Positions 25,325-33,929 of a stretch of DNA of 64,000 nt are shown one piece after another. The notes below the pieces were generated by a model. It made no database searches. It was not told the origin of the DNA and saw nothing but the letters and a program-made list of their open reading frames with translations. Position 1 is the first letter of the stretch; the number at the start of each line of letters is the position of its first letter. Source of the DNA: Pullichristensenella excrementipullorum (lineage in GTDB: Bacteria > Bacillota > Clostridia > Christensenellales > Aristaeellaceae); assembly GCA_018713365.1 (NCBI GenBank), contig DVOU01000025.1, forward strand, positions 1 through 64,000. Reading direction: 5' to 3'. The position numbers were made by a program, and so were the translations under genes.

Positions 25325-26528
25325 ACAGCAAGGGAGCAATCCTCCGAACGCTGAACGCCGGGAAACGGAGGTGGGGCGTCAAGGAACTGAAGCAAAGGAC
25401 CTGAGGCCAAAGAACACGTCGGAGCAGAAGTCAAAGCACAACGTCGAACGTCCCAGGAAAATCGCCAAAGGCGAGAAACGACCCAAAGACCGTTGAGACG
25501 AATCGCTTGAGACAGGATGCACGAACAGGTCGAAGTCAAAGGAATCGCGTAAGCAAGTACCAAATGAGGCATTTGTGACAGGGAAGCGAGACCATGGGAT
25601 CACAACCAGGCTCGCATCGGAAACACAGTTCGCAGATGGACGTTCGGGAAGATGAGCTTGACGCCATGCCGGAGGCGATGGGCCAACAACAAGGCAACGG
25701 AGCCGTTTCCATCACAAGGACCGCAGGAATGCTGAAGAGACCAGGAAGCGTCGAAGATCAAGACGCGATCAAGGCTCTTGGAGGAACGGAAAAGCGCATC
25801 GGAAGACGATGACGGGTTCGCCTGAAAGCGCGTTGACGCGACGAAGAGCGAAGAGATGATCGTTGGAAGATACGTTGGGAGCGCATCAAAAGGCAACCAG
25901 GAGTTCGCAAGCAGCGCTCAGAAACATCGTTGCAGGACGTGTTCAGAAGGAAAGAAAGGAATCGAAAGGGCGTTTCCTGACAAGGCGCGTGACAGGCAAG
26001 GGAAATCTTCTGGAAAGACGATACCGCACAGGAAAGCAAGCCACGCAAGCAGGAGTTCAAAAGGACAGCCGCATTTGTCAACGCTACGGCATAGAACAGG
26101 GGCGGTCATCCAAAGGGCAAAACGTCAGGAAAAGAGGTCTGGAGCTGAAAGATCGTTGACGGTCATCGACGGAAGAAGACGGACAGTGGAACATCGCAGT
26201 CGTACAAGTGACGCGAACAGGTCGGAGGAATACGTAAGAATATCCGGGATGCAGGAGGATAGGCCCGGAAGCGAAAACAGAGTCAGGAGGCGATACCGTT
26301 GTACCATTTAGAAGCTGGGACAGAACACATCGCTTGCCTCGTCCGTTTCTGGATAGATAACTGAGCAGAGAAGTTGAGGTTTTCACTCGGAGACGTATCC
26401 ATTCGGACACTCAAACAAGATTGCTCCTTCCAATTATGGAAATGATCTTTACCGGATGAGGCAAGCGAACCCCGGGAGAAAAGTTGAATAGAATTTTCGC
26501 AAAGCCCGCGCAGAAGACGCGGGCTTTG
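25325..26528 (+). ncRNA. Candidate large structured non-coding RNA (~1.1-1.2 kb)
   Basis: No credible protein frame exists on either strand; the open frames are short and of low-complexity composition. The plus strand is markedly purine-rich with many GAAA-like linkers. The two ends are complementary: 25331-25341 pairs with 26419-26429 (11 bp including one G-U). Inside are a 9-bp long-range helix (25445-25453 with 25638-25646), hairpins at 25462-25474, 25561-25575, 25748-25766, 25797-25811, 25879-25919, 25948-25978, 26068-26090 and 26243-26269, and a composite 3' helix (26341-26345 with 26404-26408; 26350-26355 with 26396-26401). Pseudoknots are possible at 25355-25359/25375-25379 and 26077-26083/26154-26160. 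The promoter at 25290 and the hairpin at 26501 bracket it. Scale and style recall OLE, ROOL and GOLLD RNAs, but it looks longer than OLE and ROOL and I cannot match it to a known class. Helices of 5-9 bp can arise by chance, so the class call is inference. Confidence 0.55.
26501..26527 (+). terminator. Hairpin at the 3' end of the non-coding locus
   Basis: A perfect 10-bp stem (26501-26510 with 26518-26527) with a 7-nt loop, flanked by A on the 5' side. It ends in only three T residues before GAA, so termination may be partial or bidirectional. Confidence 0.65.
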
Positions 26529-26529
26529 A

Positions 26530-27200
26530 ATGTGCCGGACGGCGGGGCGTCCCCATGCCCTTTCCCGCCCGGTGGAGTGCGCGGGGCGAAGTGGGTCAAT
26601 TCAACAGCTTGTGAACGCTGCCTTTCCTCGCGTGGGCGGATTAGGCGGGATGGAGCGCTATAGCACAACAGTCCACTTGGACGGAGCGCGGGAGGAAACG
26701 TGATGACGCAACGTTATGTGGATGCGCCCTTGCCGGCTTGGACAGAACGGGCGGGGTAAAGTGGTGCGGCGCAACAGCCTGTGAACGCTGCCCCTGTCCG
26801 CGTGGATAGAGCGGGCGGGATGAAACGCAATGACGCAATGTCATGTGAGCGCGTTCTTCCGGGCTTGGACGGAACGTGTGGGACATCCGCGCCTCTATCG
26901 TCGTTTCCTGCCCATCCCTGCACGGACGGAACGGGCGGGGTAAAGTGGTGCGGCGCAACAGCCTGTGAACGCTGCCCCTGTCCGCGTGGACGGATTGAGC
27001 GGGATGAAGCGTGACGGCTGACAGCCTGTGAATGCTGTCCTTCCCCCACTTGAATAGAGCGGCGGGGCGATGCGCGATGGACGCAATGTCATGCGCGCGG
27101 GTCCTTTCCTGCACGCATGGAGCGAGCGGGAGCTTGCACGCCCCCATGATCGTTTCCTGTTCTTCCCTGCCTGTACAGAATGGACTGTTCGCCCGGATGC
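26530..27200. repeat. Degenerate tandem array with a ~61-nt period (about 11 units)
   Basis: Semi-conserved cores of about 35 nt (a pyrimidine-rich GCCCCTTTCC-like part, then a TGGACGGA-like part, then a GCGGG-rich end) recur roughly every 55-65 nt between 26.55 and 27.15 kb. A 62-nt block is exactly duplicated (26745-26806 and 26929-26990), an offset of 184 nt or three periods. The same motif appears in different reading frames on the minus strand, so the array is not protein-coding. It fills the gap between the RNA locus and the gene at 27282. It could be a minisatellite, relics of a small mobile repeat, or a decayed CRISPR-like array. Confidence 0.65.
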
Positions 27201-27281
27201 GCGGACTTGGCGCTGGTGATACGGTTGCCGTGCCGGGCGCAGGCTTGACTTGCGCGTTGCGCGGATAAAGGAGGTCGTTTT

Positions 27282-27668
27282 GTGACCGCAGAATTGACCA
27301 TGGACGAGGTCATGCTCTTTGACAGGCACCCGGGCGTGCTGCCCCTGTACGCGGCGCTGCGGGAAAAGCTGGCGGCGGCGTATCCGTGGATGACGTTAAA
27401 GGTCTCAAAGACGCAGGTCTCCTTTCGCGAGCGCTATGTCTTTGCCATGGCTTCGCCGCCGTGGCGGCGCGTGCGCGGTTGGCCGGAGGAATACCTGCTG
27501 GTCTCCTTCGGCCTCTCCCACCGCTGCGAGCTCGCGCGCGTAGCCTCGTGCGTGGAGGCGTATCCGGGGCGCTGGACGCACCACGTCGTCGTCGCGAGCG
27601 AGGAAGAGCTGGATGATGAACTGATGGCGCTCATCGACGAGGCGTACCAATTCAGCATGGTCAAGTAG
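27282..27668 (+). CDS. Small protein, DUF5655-like (128 aa)
   Basis: The sequence LFDRHPGVLPLYAALREKLAAAYPWMTLKVSKTQVSF followed by RYVFAMASPPWRR and YLLVSFGL resembles small DUF5655-type domains, whose function is unknown. No catalytic motif or membrane segment is evident. It starts at a GTG (27282) with AAAGGAGG 8 nt upstream. It stands alone between two repeat regions. Its codon use looks like that of ordinary chromosomal genes here. Confidence 0.65.
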   Translation: MTAELTMDEVMLFDRHPGVLPLYAALREKLAAAYPWMTLKVSKTQVSFRERYVFAMASPPWRRVRGWPEEYLLVSFGLSHRCELARVASCVEAYPGRWTHHVVVASEEELDDELMALIDEAYQFSMVK

Positions 27669-27819
27669 TCAGCCGTTGGCATGGGTCGGCATCCTCCATC
27701 ATCTCTTCCCGAGAAACGCGTCTGGCGCACAGCGCGGCGCTCCATGGGCGTTCGACCGGGCGCGGGCCTTCCGGCACTCCCCCACCTGTGCGGCTTGCGG
27801 GAGAGGCACTTTGCGCACT

Positions 27820-28145
27820 CAGATTTGTTCCCTCTCGCGGCAGGCGCGAACTGCCCCCGCCTTTCATGCGCTTCTCCCACGCGCGAGGGCGGAGCTTCGT
27901 GGCTGTTATTCCCTTGCGCCCGGCGATATTGTCATGCCCTTGAGTGAGAGCAACCAGAGTACCCGCGCGGTGGGTTGCGCTGCCGACAGATCTCAGCTCC
28001 TGCCTTCGCGTGAGGGCGAACCTTGACCGCGTCACCCACCTTGTCGATCTGGAAATTGCAACGCCCGTCCTCGCGCGAGGGCGTACCGGAGATGGATGCG
28101 TGCGCAATCAGCGTTTCAACTCCCGCTTTTGCGCACTTCGCCCGC
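27820..28145. repeat. Decayed CRISPR-like repeats (about six degenerate units)
   Basis: Units starting near 27821, 27860, 27928, 27989, 28053 and 28112 share the degenerate pattern of a TTTCAAC-like end, then CCCGCC, then a TCGCGCGAGGGCG dyad ending GAAC. This resembles the reverse complement of type I-C CRISPR repeats. Spacing is about 60-68 nt for most units and 39 nt for the first pair. No two copies are identical and no cas gene lies in the window, so the array, if real, is a fossil. The whole interval 27669-28190 has no credible gene. Confidence 0.35.
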
Positions 28146-28190
28146 GCGCGCTGAAGCGCCTTTATCCCCTGCATCCGTCAGAACAGCAAA

Positions 28191-28215
28191 GCGCCGGCCC
28201 TTTCCGGACCGGCGC
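28191..28215 (-). terminator. Terminator of the SLC13/ArsB-type permease gene
   Basis: A symmetric GC-rich hairpin (GCGCCGG arms) about 15 nt after the stop, followed on the minus strand by CTTTG. The short T-run makes it a moderate intrinsic terminator. Confidence 0.6.
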
Positions 28216-28229
28216 GGTGTTTTGGAAGG

Positions 28230-29558
28230 TCAGATGCCCCAGACGAGCCAGATGTAGATGTATCCGGCAAGCACTGCGGAAAGCGTGAAGGGTACGCCGA
28301 TGCGCAAAAAGTCGCGCAGGCGCACCGTCTCGCCGTTCTTGCGCAGGATGCCGATGGCGGCGATGTTGGCGGAGGCGCCGATGGGCGTGAGGTTGCCGCC
28401 GAGCGTCGCGCCGGTGAGCAGGCCGAAGTAGAACACGTAGGGCGGCAGGCCCGCGCCGCCGTTCATCAGCGCCGCGATGCCCTCCACCACCGGCAGCATC
28501 GTCGCCACGTAGGGGATGTTGTCGATAAAGGCCGATAGCACCACCGAGGCAAAGACGATCAGCGTGTAGAGCAGGAAGGGGTTGTCGCCGGAGATGTTGT
28601 AGAACAGGTCCGCCGCCGCGTCGATGACGCCGGCCACGCGGATGCCCTCGATGACCATGAACAGGCCGAAGAGGAGCAGGAGTGTATCCTTGTCAAGGTC
28701 CTTGAGTACGCGCAGGAACGTGTCTCCCGAGCGCTTGCGCAGGCAATCGCGCACGACGCCGATCAGGCACAGGCCCACGCAGACGAGGCCGCTGCGCAGG
28801 TCATAGACGGCTTTCAGCGCCGGGTCGGACGGCTCCGGCAGGAAGGAGGCGACGATCAGGAGCGCGACCGTGCCGATCATCAGCGCCGAGGGCACGTAGT
28901 CCGTCACTTCCGTCTCCACGGCGGCGGAGACCTTTTCCGTGTACTTGCGGAAGATCACCAGCAGGGCGACCAGCGAGGCCAGCGCGCCCAGTTCCACGCC
29001 CCAGAAGATGCCGGGACGGCCCTGCATCCAGAAAAAGTCGAGGAAGTTCATGCCCGCGTAGCTGCCCAGCAGCATGCTGGTGGTATCGCCCACCATGGTG
29101 GCCGCGCCCTGCAGGTTCGAGGAAACGGCGATGGCGATCAGCACCGGCACCGGCGAGATCTTCAATTTGCGGGAGATGGCCAGACCCACCGGGGCGACCA
29201 TCAGCACCGTGGCCACGTTGTCCACAAAGGCGCTGACCACGCCGGCAAACAGCGCCAGCACCGTCACCGCCCACTTGACGTTGGGTACGCGCACGATGAG
29301 CTGCTCGGCGAGGTAGGCCGGCATGCGGCTGTCGATGAAGAGCGTCACCAGACCCATGGTGCCGGCGATCATCAGAAGCACGTTGTAGTCCACCGCCGCC
29401 AGCGCGTCCAGAGGCCGGAAGTCATAGACCCCGCACAGGCCCAGCACGATGAAGAGCAGCGCGCTGGACAGGGCGATGGTCGGGCGGTATTTTTGCAGCG
29501 TGAGCATCAATACGTATGTCAAAAGAAAGATGCCCAATGCCAGATACATGGTTTGCAT
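28230..29558 (-). CDS. SLC13/ArsB-superfamily anion permease
   Basis: A 442-aa integral membrane protein with about 11-12 helices. The two inverted repeats show matching motifs, SAFVDNVATVLMVAPVG in the first half and SAFIDNIPYVATMLPVV in the second, each followed by GA(A/T)-rich loops (NLQGAATMVGDTTSML; GATLGGNLTPIGASANI). This is the signature of ion-transporter-superfamily permeases such as ArsB, CitM and DASS. The substrate is not predictable: arsenite, citrate, sulfate or Na+/H+ exchange are possible. I take the ATG at 29558 (GGAGG 7 nt upstream). No ars regulator is next to it. Confidence 0.8.
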   Translation of the reverse strand: MQTMYLALGIFLLTYVLMLTLQKYRPTIALSSALLFIVLGLCGVYDFRPLDALAAVDYNVLLMIAGTMGLVTLFIDSRMPAYLAEQLIVRVPNVKWAVTVLALFAGVVSAFVDNVATVLMVAPVGLAISRKLKISPVPVLIAIAVSSNLQGAATMVGDTTSMLLGSYAGMNFLDFFWMQGRPGIFWGVELGALASLVALLVIFRKYTEKVSAAVETEVTDYVPSALMIGTVALLIVASFLPEPSDPALKAVYDLRSGLVCVGLCLIGVVRDCLRKRSGDTFLRVLKDLDKDTLLLLFGLFMVIEGIRVAGVIDAAADLFYNISGDNPFLLYTLIVFASVVLSAFIDNIPYVATMLPVVEGIAALMNGGAGLPPYVFYFGLLTGATLGGNLTPIGASANIAAIGILRKNGETVRLRDFLRIGVPFTLSAVLAGYIYIWLVWGI

Positions 29559-29708
29559 GGTCATTCCTCCGTTTCTTCCTTTGCGGGCAGCCGCCCTCGC
29601 GGCCGCGGCATACAGTATAGCACGCGCCGTGCTTAAGAAGTTGTGAAGATGTGGGCCGCGCGTCTCTAAATTCCGTGAAGAAACGCCCCGCCGGGCGGCG
29701 CGCGGCGC

Positions 29709-29738
29709 TTGCCAGCGGGGGCGCAGGCGTGGTATAAT
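29709..29738 (+). promoter_or_regulatory. Promoter of the MBL-comEC-holA operon
   Basis: TTGCCA (29709-29714), an 18-nt spacer and TATAAT (29733-29738), about 22 nt before the start of the first gene. The 200-nt gap 29559-29760 also holds the upstream region of the divergent permease. Confidence 0.65.
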
Positions 29739-29760
29739 CTTGCCAAAGCGAGGGATGTAT

Positions 29761-30474
29761 ATGTATCTGACCATACTGGGAAACAACGGCCCCTTCCCCG
29801 CCCCGGACGGCGCCTGTTCGAGCTATCTTCTCGAAAGCGACAGCGCGGAGACGAAATTGCTCATCGACGCGGGAACGGGCAGTCTGGCGCGCCTGATGGA
29901 GATTGCTCGGCCGGAGACGCTCACCGGCGTGGTTCTCACGCACCTGCACTTTGACCACATGTCCGACCTGCTGCCCATGCAGTACGCCCTGCAATTCTCC
30001 CGGCGCGAGCGGCCTCTGCCGGTGTTTCTGCCCCGGCAGAGCGAGCGCGTGCGCGCGCTGCTGGAATGCCCGTACTACGACCTGTTTGACCACGAGGACA
30101 TCGATCTCGGCGAGATGCGCCTGAGCTTTATCCCCGCCCTGCACCCGGTGGAGGGCTCCTGCGTGGCCGTGGAATGCGACGGGGCGAAGTTCGTCTTTAC
30201 CGGGGACACGAACGCGCAGCCGGCGCTGGAGCTGTTCGCGGATGGCTGCGACCTGCTGCTGGCCGACGCCGGACTTGCGCGCGCGGACTGGACGGAGAAA
30301 AAGCCGCACCTGTCCGCCGCCCTCTGCGGAGCGCTCGCCCGCGACGCGCGCGCGGGGGCGCTGCTGATCACGCACCTCAATCCCCTTTACGACCCGCAGG
30401 CGCTGCTCGACGAAGCCCGCGAGGCGTACCCCGCCGCGGAACTGGCCCGCCTCGGGGAGCGCTACCGCGTCTGA
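29761..30474 (+). CDS. MBL-fold metallohydrolase
   Basis: A 237-aa metallo-beta-lactamase-fold protein with the metal motif THLHFDHMSD, a later FTGDTNAQPALELF and ITHLNPLYDP. Among MBL proteins it is closest in layout to RNase Z-like and Lactamase_B_2-type hydrolases, but it lacks clear tRNA-binding features. The start is at 29761, GAGGG 6 nt away. A start at 29755 would leave no spacing. comEC follows by one base. Confidence 0.75.
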   Translation: MYLTILGNNGPFPAPDGACSSYLLESDSAETKLLIDAGTGSLARLMEIARPETLTGVVLTHLHFDHMSDLLPMQYALQFSRRERPLPVFLPRQSERVRALLECPYYDLFDHEDIDLGEMRLSFIPALHPVEGSCVAVECDGAKFVFTGDTNAQPALELFADGCDLLLADAGLARADWTEKKPHLSAALCGALARDARAGALLITHLNPLYDPQALLDEAREAYPAAELARLGERYRV

Positions 30475-30475
30475 C

Positions 30476-32854
30476 ATGCGCGCCCACGGCCCCGCCCTGC
30501 CTCTGCGGGCGCTGTACACGCGGCCGTTGATGCTCGCCGCCCTGTTCTACGGCCTCGGCGCGCTTCTGGCGCGGGATGGCCGCCTGCCGCAGGGCGTGCT
30601 TTTGGTCTGCGCCGCTATATCGCTGCTGGCGTGGTGCCTTACGCACCTGTGCCGTCGCCGCTGCGCGGCCCTGCTGGTCGCCTTCGCCCTTTTCTTCGGC
30701 GCGGCGCGCATGAACCTGGCCGTGGGGACGCGGCCGGAACTGGAGGATCGCTTTTCCGTGCCCTTTTCCGGCACCGTGGCCGATACGCCGGCGGTTGACG
30801 CGGAGATCGCGCGGCTCACCTGCCGCCTTACGGACGTCTTCGTGGAGGGCGAAGCGCTGGGGTACGACATACGCCTCTATCTGCGCGGCGATGTTTCCTC
30901 CCTGCGCACGCTCGCGCCCGGGCAGCGCGTGGAGGCCACCGGGCATCTCTGGGCGCCGGACACGCCCACCAACCCCGGTCAGTTCGACTTTGCCGACTAC
31001 CTCTGGCGCAACGGCATGGCCGCCTACGCCACGGCGCAGTGGGTGGACGCCGCCATTCTCGGCGAGGCGCGGGGCTTTCAGGCGTGGCTGCACGGCCTGC
31101 GCACCGCCATGGGCGAGCGCATCGACGCCCTCTTTCCCCACAGCGCCGACATCGTGCGCGCGCTGGTACTGGGCGACCGTGGGGACATGGACGCGGATCT
31201 GCGCGAGAGCTTCGACCGCGCGGGCATCACCCACGTGCTTTCCATCTCCGGCCTGCACATCACGCTGCTGGCCATGGCGGTGATGAAGCTGCTGGGGCTG
31301 TTTTTGCCCAGGCGCTGGTCCTTTTGGCTGGCGCTGGCGGCGGTGGTGTTTTACGGGGTGTTGGTGGGCATGGCGCCTTCGGTGGTGCGCTCCATCCTCA
31401 TGTACGCGGCGCTGGGCGCGGGGCAGTCCACGGGTCGGCCGACGGATTCGTTCACGCGGCTGGCGTTGGCGTTTCTGCTGCTGTTGATCTGGCAGCCGCT
31501 GTATCTGGACGACGCCGGTTTCGTGCTTTCCTTCAGCGCCTGCGCGGGCATGCTCTGCCTGACGCCCGCGCTGACCGCGCTTTTGCGCATCGACCGCCTG
31601 CGCGCGCCGAAGGGTTCTTTGCGGCCCGCGGCGCTGCTCAAACGCGCCGGGCGCTACTTTGGCTCGCTTCTGTGTTCGACGCTGGCGGCGCAGCTTTCCA
31701 CGCTGCCCGCCGTCATCGCCTATTACGGCGAACTGCCGCTGCTGGCGACGCTGGGCAATCTCATCGTGGTGCCGCTGATCCTGCTGGGCATGTATCTGGC
31801 GGTGGCGGCGCTGCCGCTGTCGCTGTTGTGGATGCCGCTGGGCACGGTCTTCGCCGCGTTGGGCGACGCGGTGTTCCAGGGTTCCACTTATCTCACGCGC
31901 CTGTGCGCCGCCCTGCCGCTCAACGCCCTCGCCCTGCCCGACTTTCCCCTCTGGCTGACGCTGCTGTTCGTGGGCGCGGTGGCGGCCATCTCGCCGCTGA
32001 CCCGGCTGCGCAGGGGCGCGCGCTGCGCGCTGTTGGCCGCCCTGCCGGTGCTGGTCTGCGTGGCGGCGCTGCTCCCCGGCCCGCAGGGACTTGAGATTGT
32101 CTTCCTCGACGCGGGACAGGCGGACGCGACGGTGGTGCTGGCCGAGGGCAGCGCCTATCTGGTGGACGTGGGGCTGGAGGGCAGCCCGGTAAACGACTAT
32201 CTGGCCCACATCGGCAAGGCGCCGGAGGCGGTGTTCCTCTCCCACCCGCACACGGATCACGCCGGTGGGCTGGCGACGCTCCTGGAGGAACACGTGCCCG
32301 AGACCATCTACATCCCCGCGGGCTGGGACAATGTGGAGGCCGACGCGGACGTGGTGGAAGATCTTAAGCTGGCCGAGGCCATGGGCGCGGATGTGGTAAT
32401 GCTGGCGGCGGGCGACGTGGTGGCGCTGTCTGAAAACGTGTCCGCCACGGTGCTTTATCCCTCGCGGGATGTGGAGGCAAGCGGCGACGCCAACGCCGTT
32501 TCCATGCTGCTGCGCATCGACTACGGCGAGGCTGCGGCGCTGTTCACCGGCGATCTGGAGATCGGCGACGAGCCGGGGCCGATGCCGGATGTGGACGTAC
32601 TCAAGGTGCCGCACCACGGCTCGGCCAATTCCTCGAGCCTGATGTTTTTGCACTCCGCCTCGCCCTCGGCGGCGATCATCTCCGTGGGGCGGGACAACGC
32701 CTACGGCCACCCGGCGGAGGCGCTGCTCAAGCGTCTGGCGGGAACGGACGCGCTCGTACTGCGCACAGACGAGTGCGGCGCGGTGACGGCGGAGCTTTTC
32801 GAGGACGGCACGGTGGCCGTTTCTACGTATCTTACCCCGGAGGACGAGGCATGA
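30476..32854 (+). CDS. comEC: ComEC/Rec2 DNA-uptake channel
   Basis: Full-length (792 aa) ComEC, the membrane channel for single-stranded DNA in natural transformation. It has N-terminal helices and a DUF4131-like beta domain (residues ~60-190). The competence domain includes ALVLGDRGDMDADLRESF and SISGLHITLLAMA, with about ten helices. The C-terminal MBL domain (from ~530) has FLSHPHTDHAGGLAT and LFTGDLEIGDE and likely degrades one strand. No other com genes are in the window. The gene is coupled to the MBL gene and overlaps holA by four bases. Confidence 0.9.
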   Translation: MRAHGPALPLRALYTRPLMLAALFYGLGALLARDGRLPQGVLLVCAAISLLAWCLTHLCRRRCAALLVAFALFFGAARMNLAVGTRPELEDRFSVPFSGTVADTPAVDAEIARLTCRLTDVFVEGEALGYDIRLYLRGDVSSLRTLAPGQRVEATGHLWAPDTPTNPGQFDFADYLWRNGMAAYATAQWVDAAILGEARGFQAWLHGLRTAMGERIDALFPHSADIVRALVLGDRGDMDADLRESFDRAGITHVLSISGLHITLLAMAVMKLLGLFLPRRWSFWLALAAVVFYGVLVGMAPSVVRSILMYAALGAGQSTGRPTDSFTRLALAFLLLLIWQPLYLDDAGFVLSFSACAGMLCLTPALTALLRIDRLRAPKGSLRPAALLKRAGRYFGSLLCSTLAAQLSTLPAVIAYYGELPLLATLGNLIVVPLILLGMYLAVAALPLSLLWMPLGTVFAALGDAVFQGSTYLTRLCAALPLNALALPDFPLWLTLLFVGAVAAISPLTRLRRGARCALLAALPVLVCVAALLPGPQGLEIVFLDAGQADATVVLAEGSAYLVDVGLEGSPVNDYLAHIGKAPEAVFLSHPHTDHAGGLATLLEEHVPETIYIPAGWDNVEADADVVEDLKLAEAMGADVVMLAAGDVVALSENVSATVLYPSRDVEASGDANAVSMLLRIDYGEAAALFTGDLEIGDEPGPMPDVDVLKVPHHGSANSSSLMFLHSASPSAAIISVGRDNAYGHPAEALLKRLAGTDALVLRTDECGAVTAELFEDGTVAVSTYLTPEDEA

Positions 32855-33891
32855 CCTGGAAGGAATTTTACGCCCAACTGAAAAGCGGCGCGCTGGAAAG
32901 CGTCTATCTGTTCAGCGGCCCGGAGGAGTACCTCAAGCGCGAGGCGCTGGGGGCGCTGCGGCGCGCGCTCCTGCCCGACGGGCTGGAACAGCTCAACGAG
33001 ACGGTTCTGGAAGGGGCGACGGCGGCGCAGATCGTCGAGGCGGCGGAGACGCTGCCCTTCATGTGCGAGCGCCGCGTCGTGGAAGTGCGCGACTGGGCGC
33101 CGCTTTTGGGCGGCAAGGCGCGCGACGAGGAGAGCGAAGCCGCGCGCGTGCTGGACTGGCTGAAGGACCCGCCAAAGAGCTGCGTGACCGTCTTTGCCAT
33201 GCGCGGCGAGGCCGACGGGCGCAAAAAGCTCACGCAGGCGCTGAAAAAGCGCGGCGCGGAGGTGCGCTTTGAGCCGCTTTCCGACGCCGAACTGCTGCGC
33301 TGGGCGAGCGCGCGGCTGAAGCCGCTGAAAAAGACCATCTCCCAGCAGGCGGTCTCCCATCTGGCCTTCACTGCCGGGCGCGACCTCACCCGTTTGAGCG
33401 GCGAGGTGGACAAATTGGCCGACTACACCGGCGGGCGCGCGGAGATCATGGTGGAGGATATCGAGGCGGTGGTCTCCCCCTCGCTGGAATACAGCGTCTT
33501 TGAGATGCTGGACTTTCTCTTTGCCGGAGACCTTGCCCGCGCCGAGCGCAGTTTGCAGACGCTGCTGATGGGCGGGCAGACCTGCGTGGGCGTGTTCTCC
33601 ATGGTGGTGCGGCAGTTGCGCATGCTTGCGCATCTGGCGCTGGCGCAGCGCGGCGGCGGGAGCGCGGAGGGCGTGGAAAAGGCGCTGAAACTGCACCCTT
33701 ACGCCGCCAGGCGCGCCGCCAAACAGGCGCGCACGCTGGACGCGGACGCGCTTTTGGGACTCTACCGCCAGAGCGTGGAGGCGGACCAGAGCATCAAGTC
33801 CGGCAGGCTGCGCGACCGCGAGGCCTTGCAGCTTTTTATGCTGAAGATCGTCGAAATGCGCAAAACAGCGGGAACTTCGCGCGGGCGTTGA
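32851..33891 (+). CDS. holA: DNA polymerase III delta subunit
   Basis: Clamp-loader delta subunit (346 aa), which opens the beta sliding clamp. It has the N-terminal YLFSGPEEYLKREAL, the AAETLPFMCERRVVEVRDW region, LVKFEP-like REVRFEPLSDAELLRW, the GRDLTRLSGEVDKLADY helix pair and a C-terminal helical collar. The comEC-holA order is common in Bacillota. The ATG at 32851 overlaps the comEC stop. Confidence 0.9.
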   Translation: MTWKEFYAQLKSGALESVYLFSGPEEYLKREALGALRRALLPDGLEQLNETVLEGATAAQIVEAAETLPFMCERRVVEVRDWAPLLGGKARDEESEAARVLDWLKDPPKSCVTVFAMRGEADGRKKLTQALKKRGAEVRFEPLSDAELLRWASARLKPLKKTISQQAVSHLAFTAGRDLTRLSGEVDKLADYTGGRAEIMVEDIEAVVSPSLEYSVFEMLDFLFAGDLARAERSLQTLLMGGQTCVGVFSMVVRQLRMLAHLALAQRGGGSAEGVEKALKLHPYAARRAAKQARTLDADALLGLYRQSVEADQSIKSGRLRDREALQLFMLKIVEMRKTAGTSRGR

Positions 33892-33929
33892 ACGTCTAAG
33901 AGACAAGCGAAGCTGTGGAGGTCCTGCTT

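Noticed and set aside
25856..26311. A 151-codon plus-strand frame inside the non-coding locus
   Set aside because: It is Arg/Ser/Lys-rich without a domain, overlaps several predicted RNA helices and other short frames, and is no longer than expected in purine-rich DNA.
25325..26440. The non-coding locus as a group II intron
   Set aside because: I could not find a GUGYG-type 5' end or a domain V-like hairpin, and no reverse transcriptase frame is present.
26641..27147. Minus-strand frames of 100-170 codons in the tandem array
   Set aside because: The same DNA motif is read in three different frames as different peptides, so the repeat is at the DNA level and not protein-coding.
27820..28145. 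A functional CRISPR array
   Set aside because: The repeats are all different, spacing is irregular, and there are no cas genes. At most it is a remnant.
30377..32710. A 777-codon minus-strand frame opposite comEC
   Set aside because: It is Arg/Gln/His-rich low-complexity translation, antisense to a clear ComEC. No ribosome site or domain.
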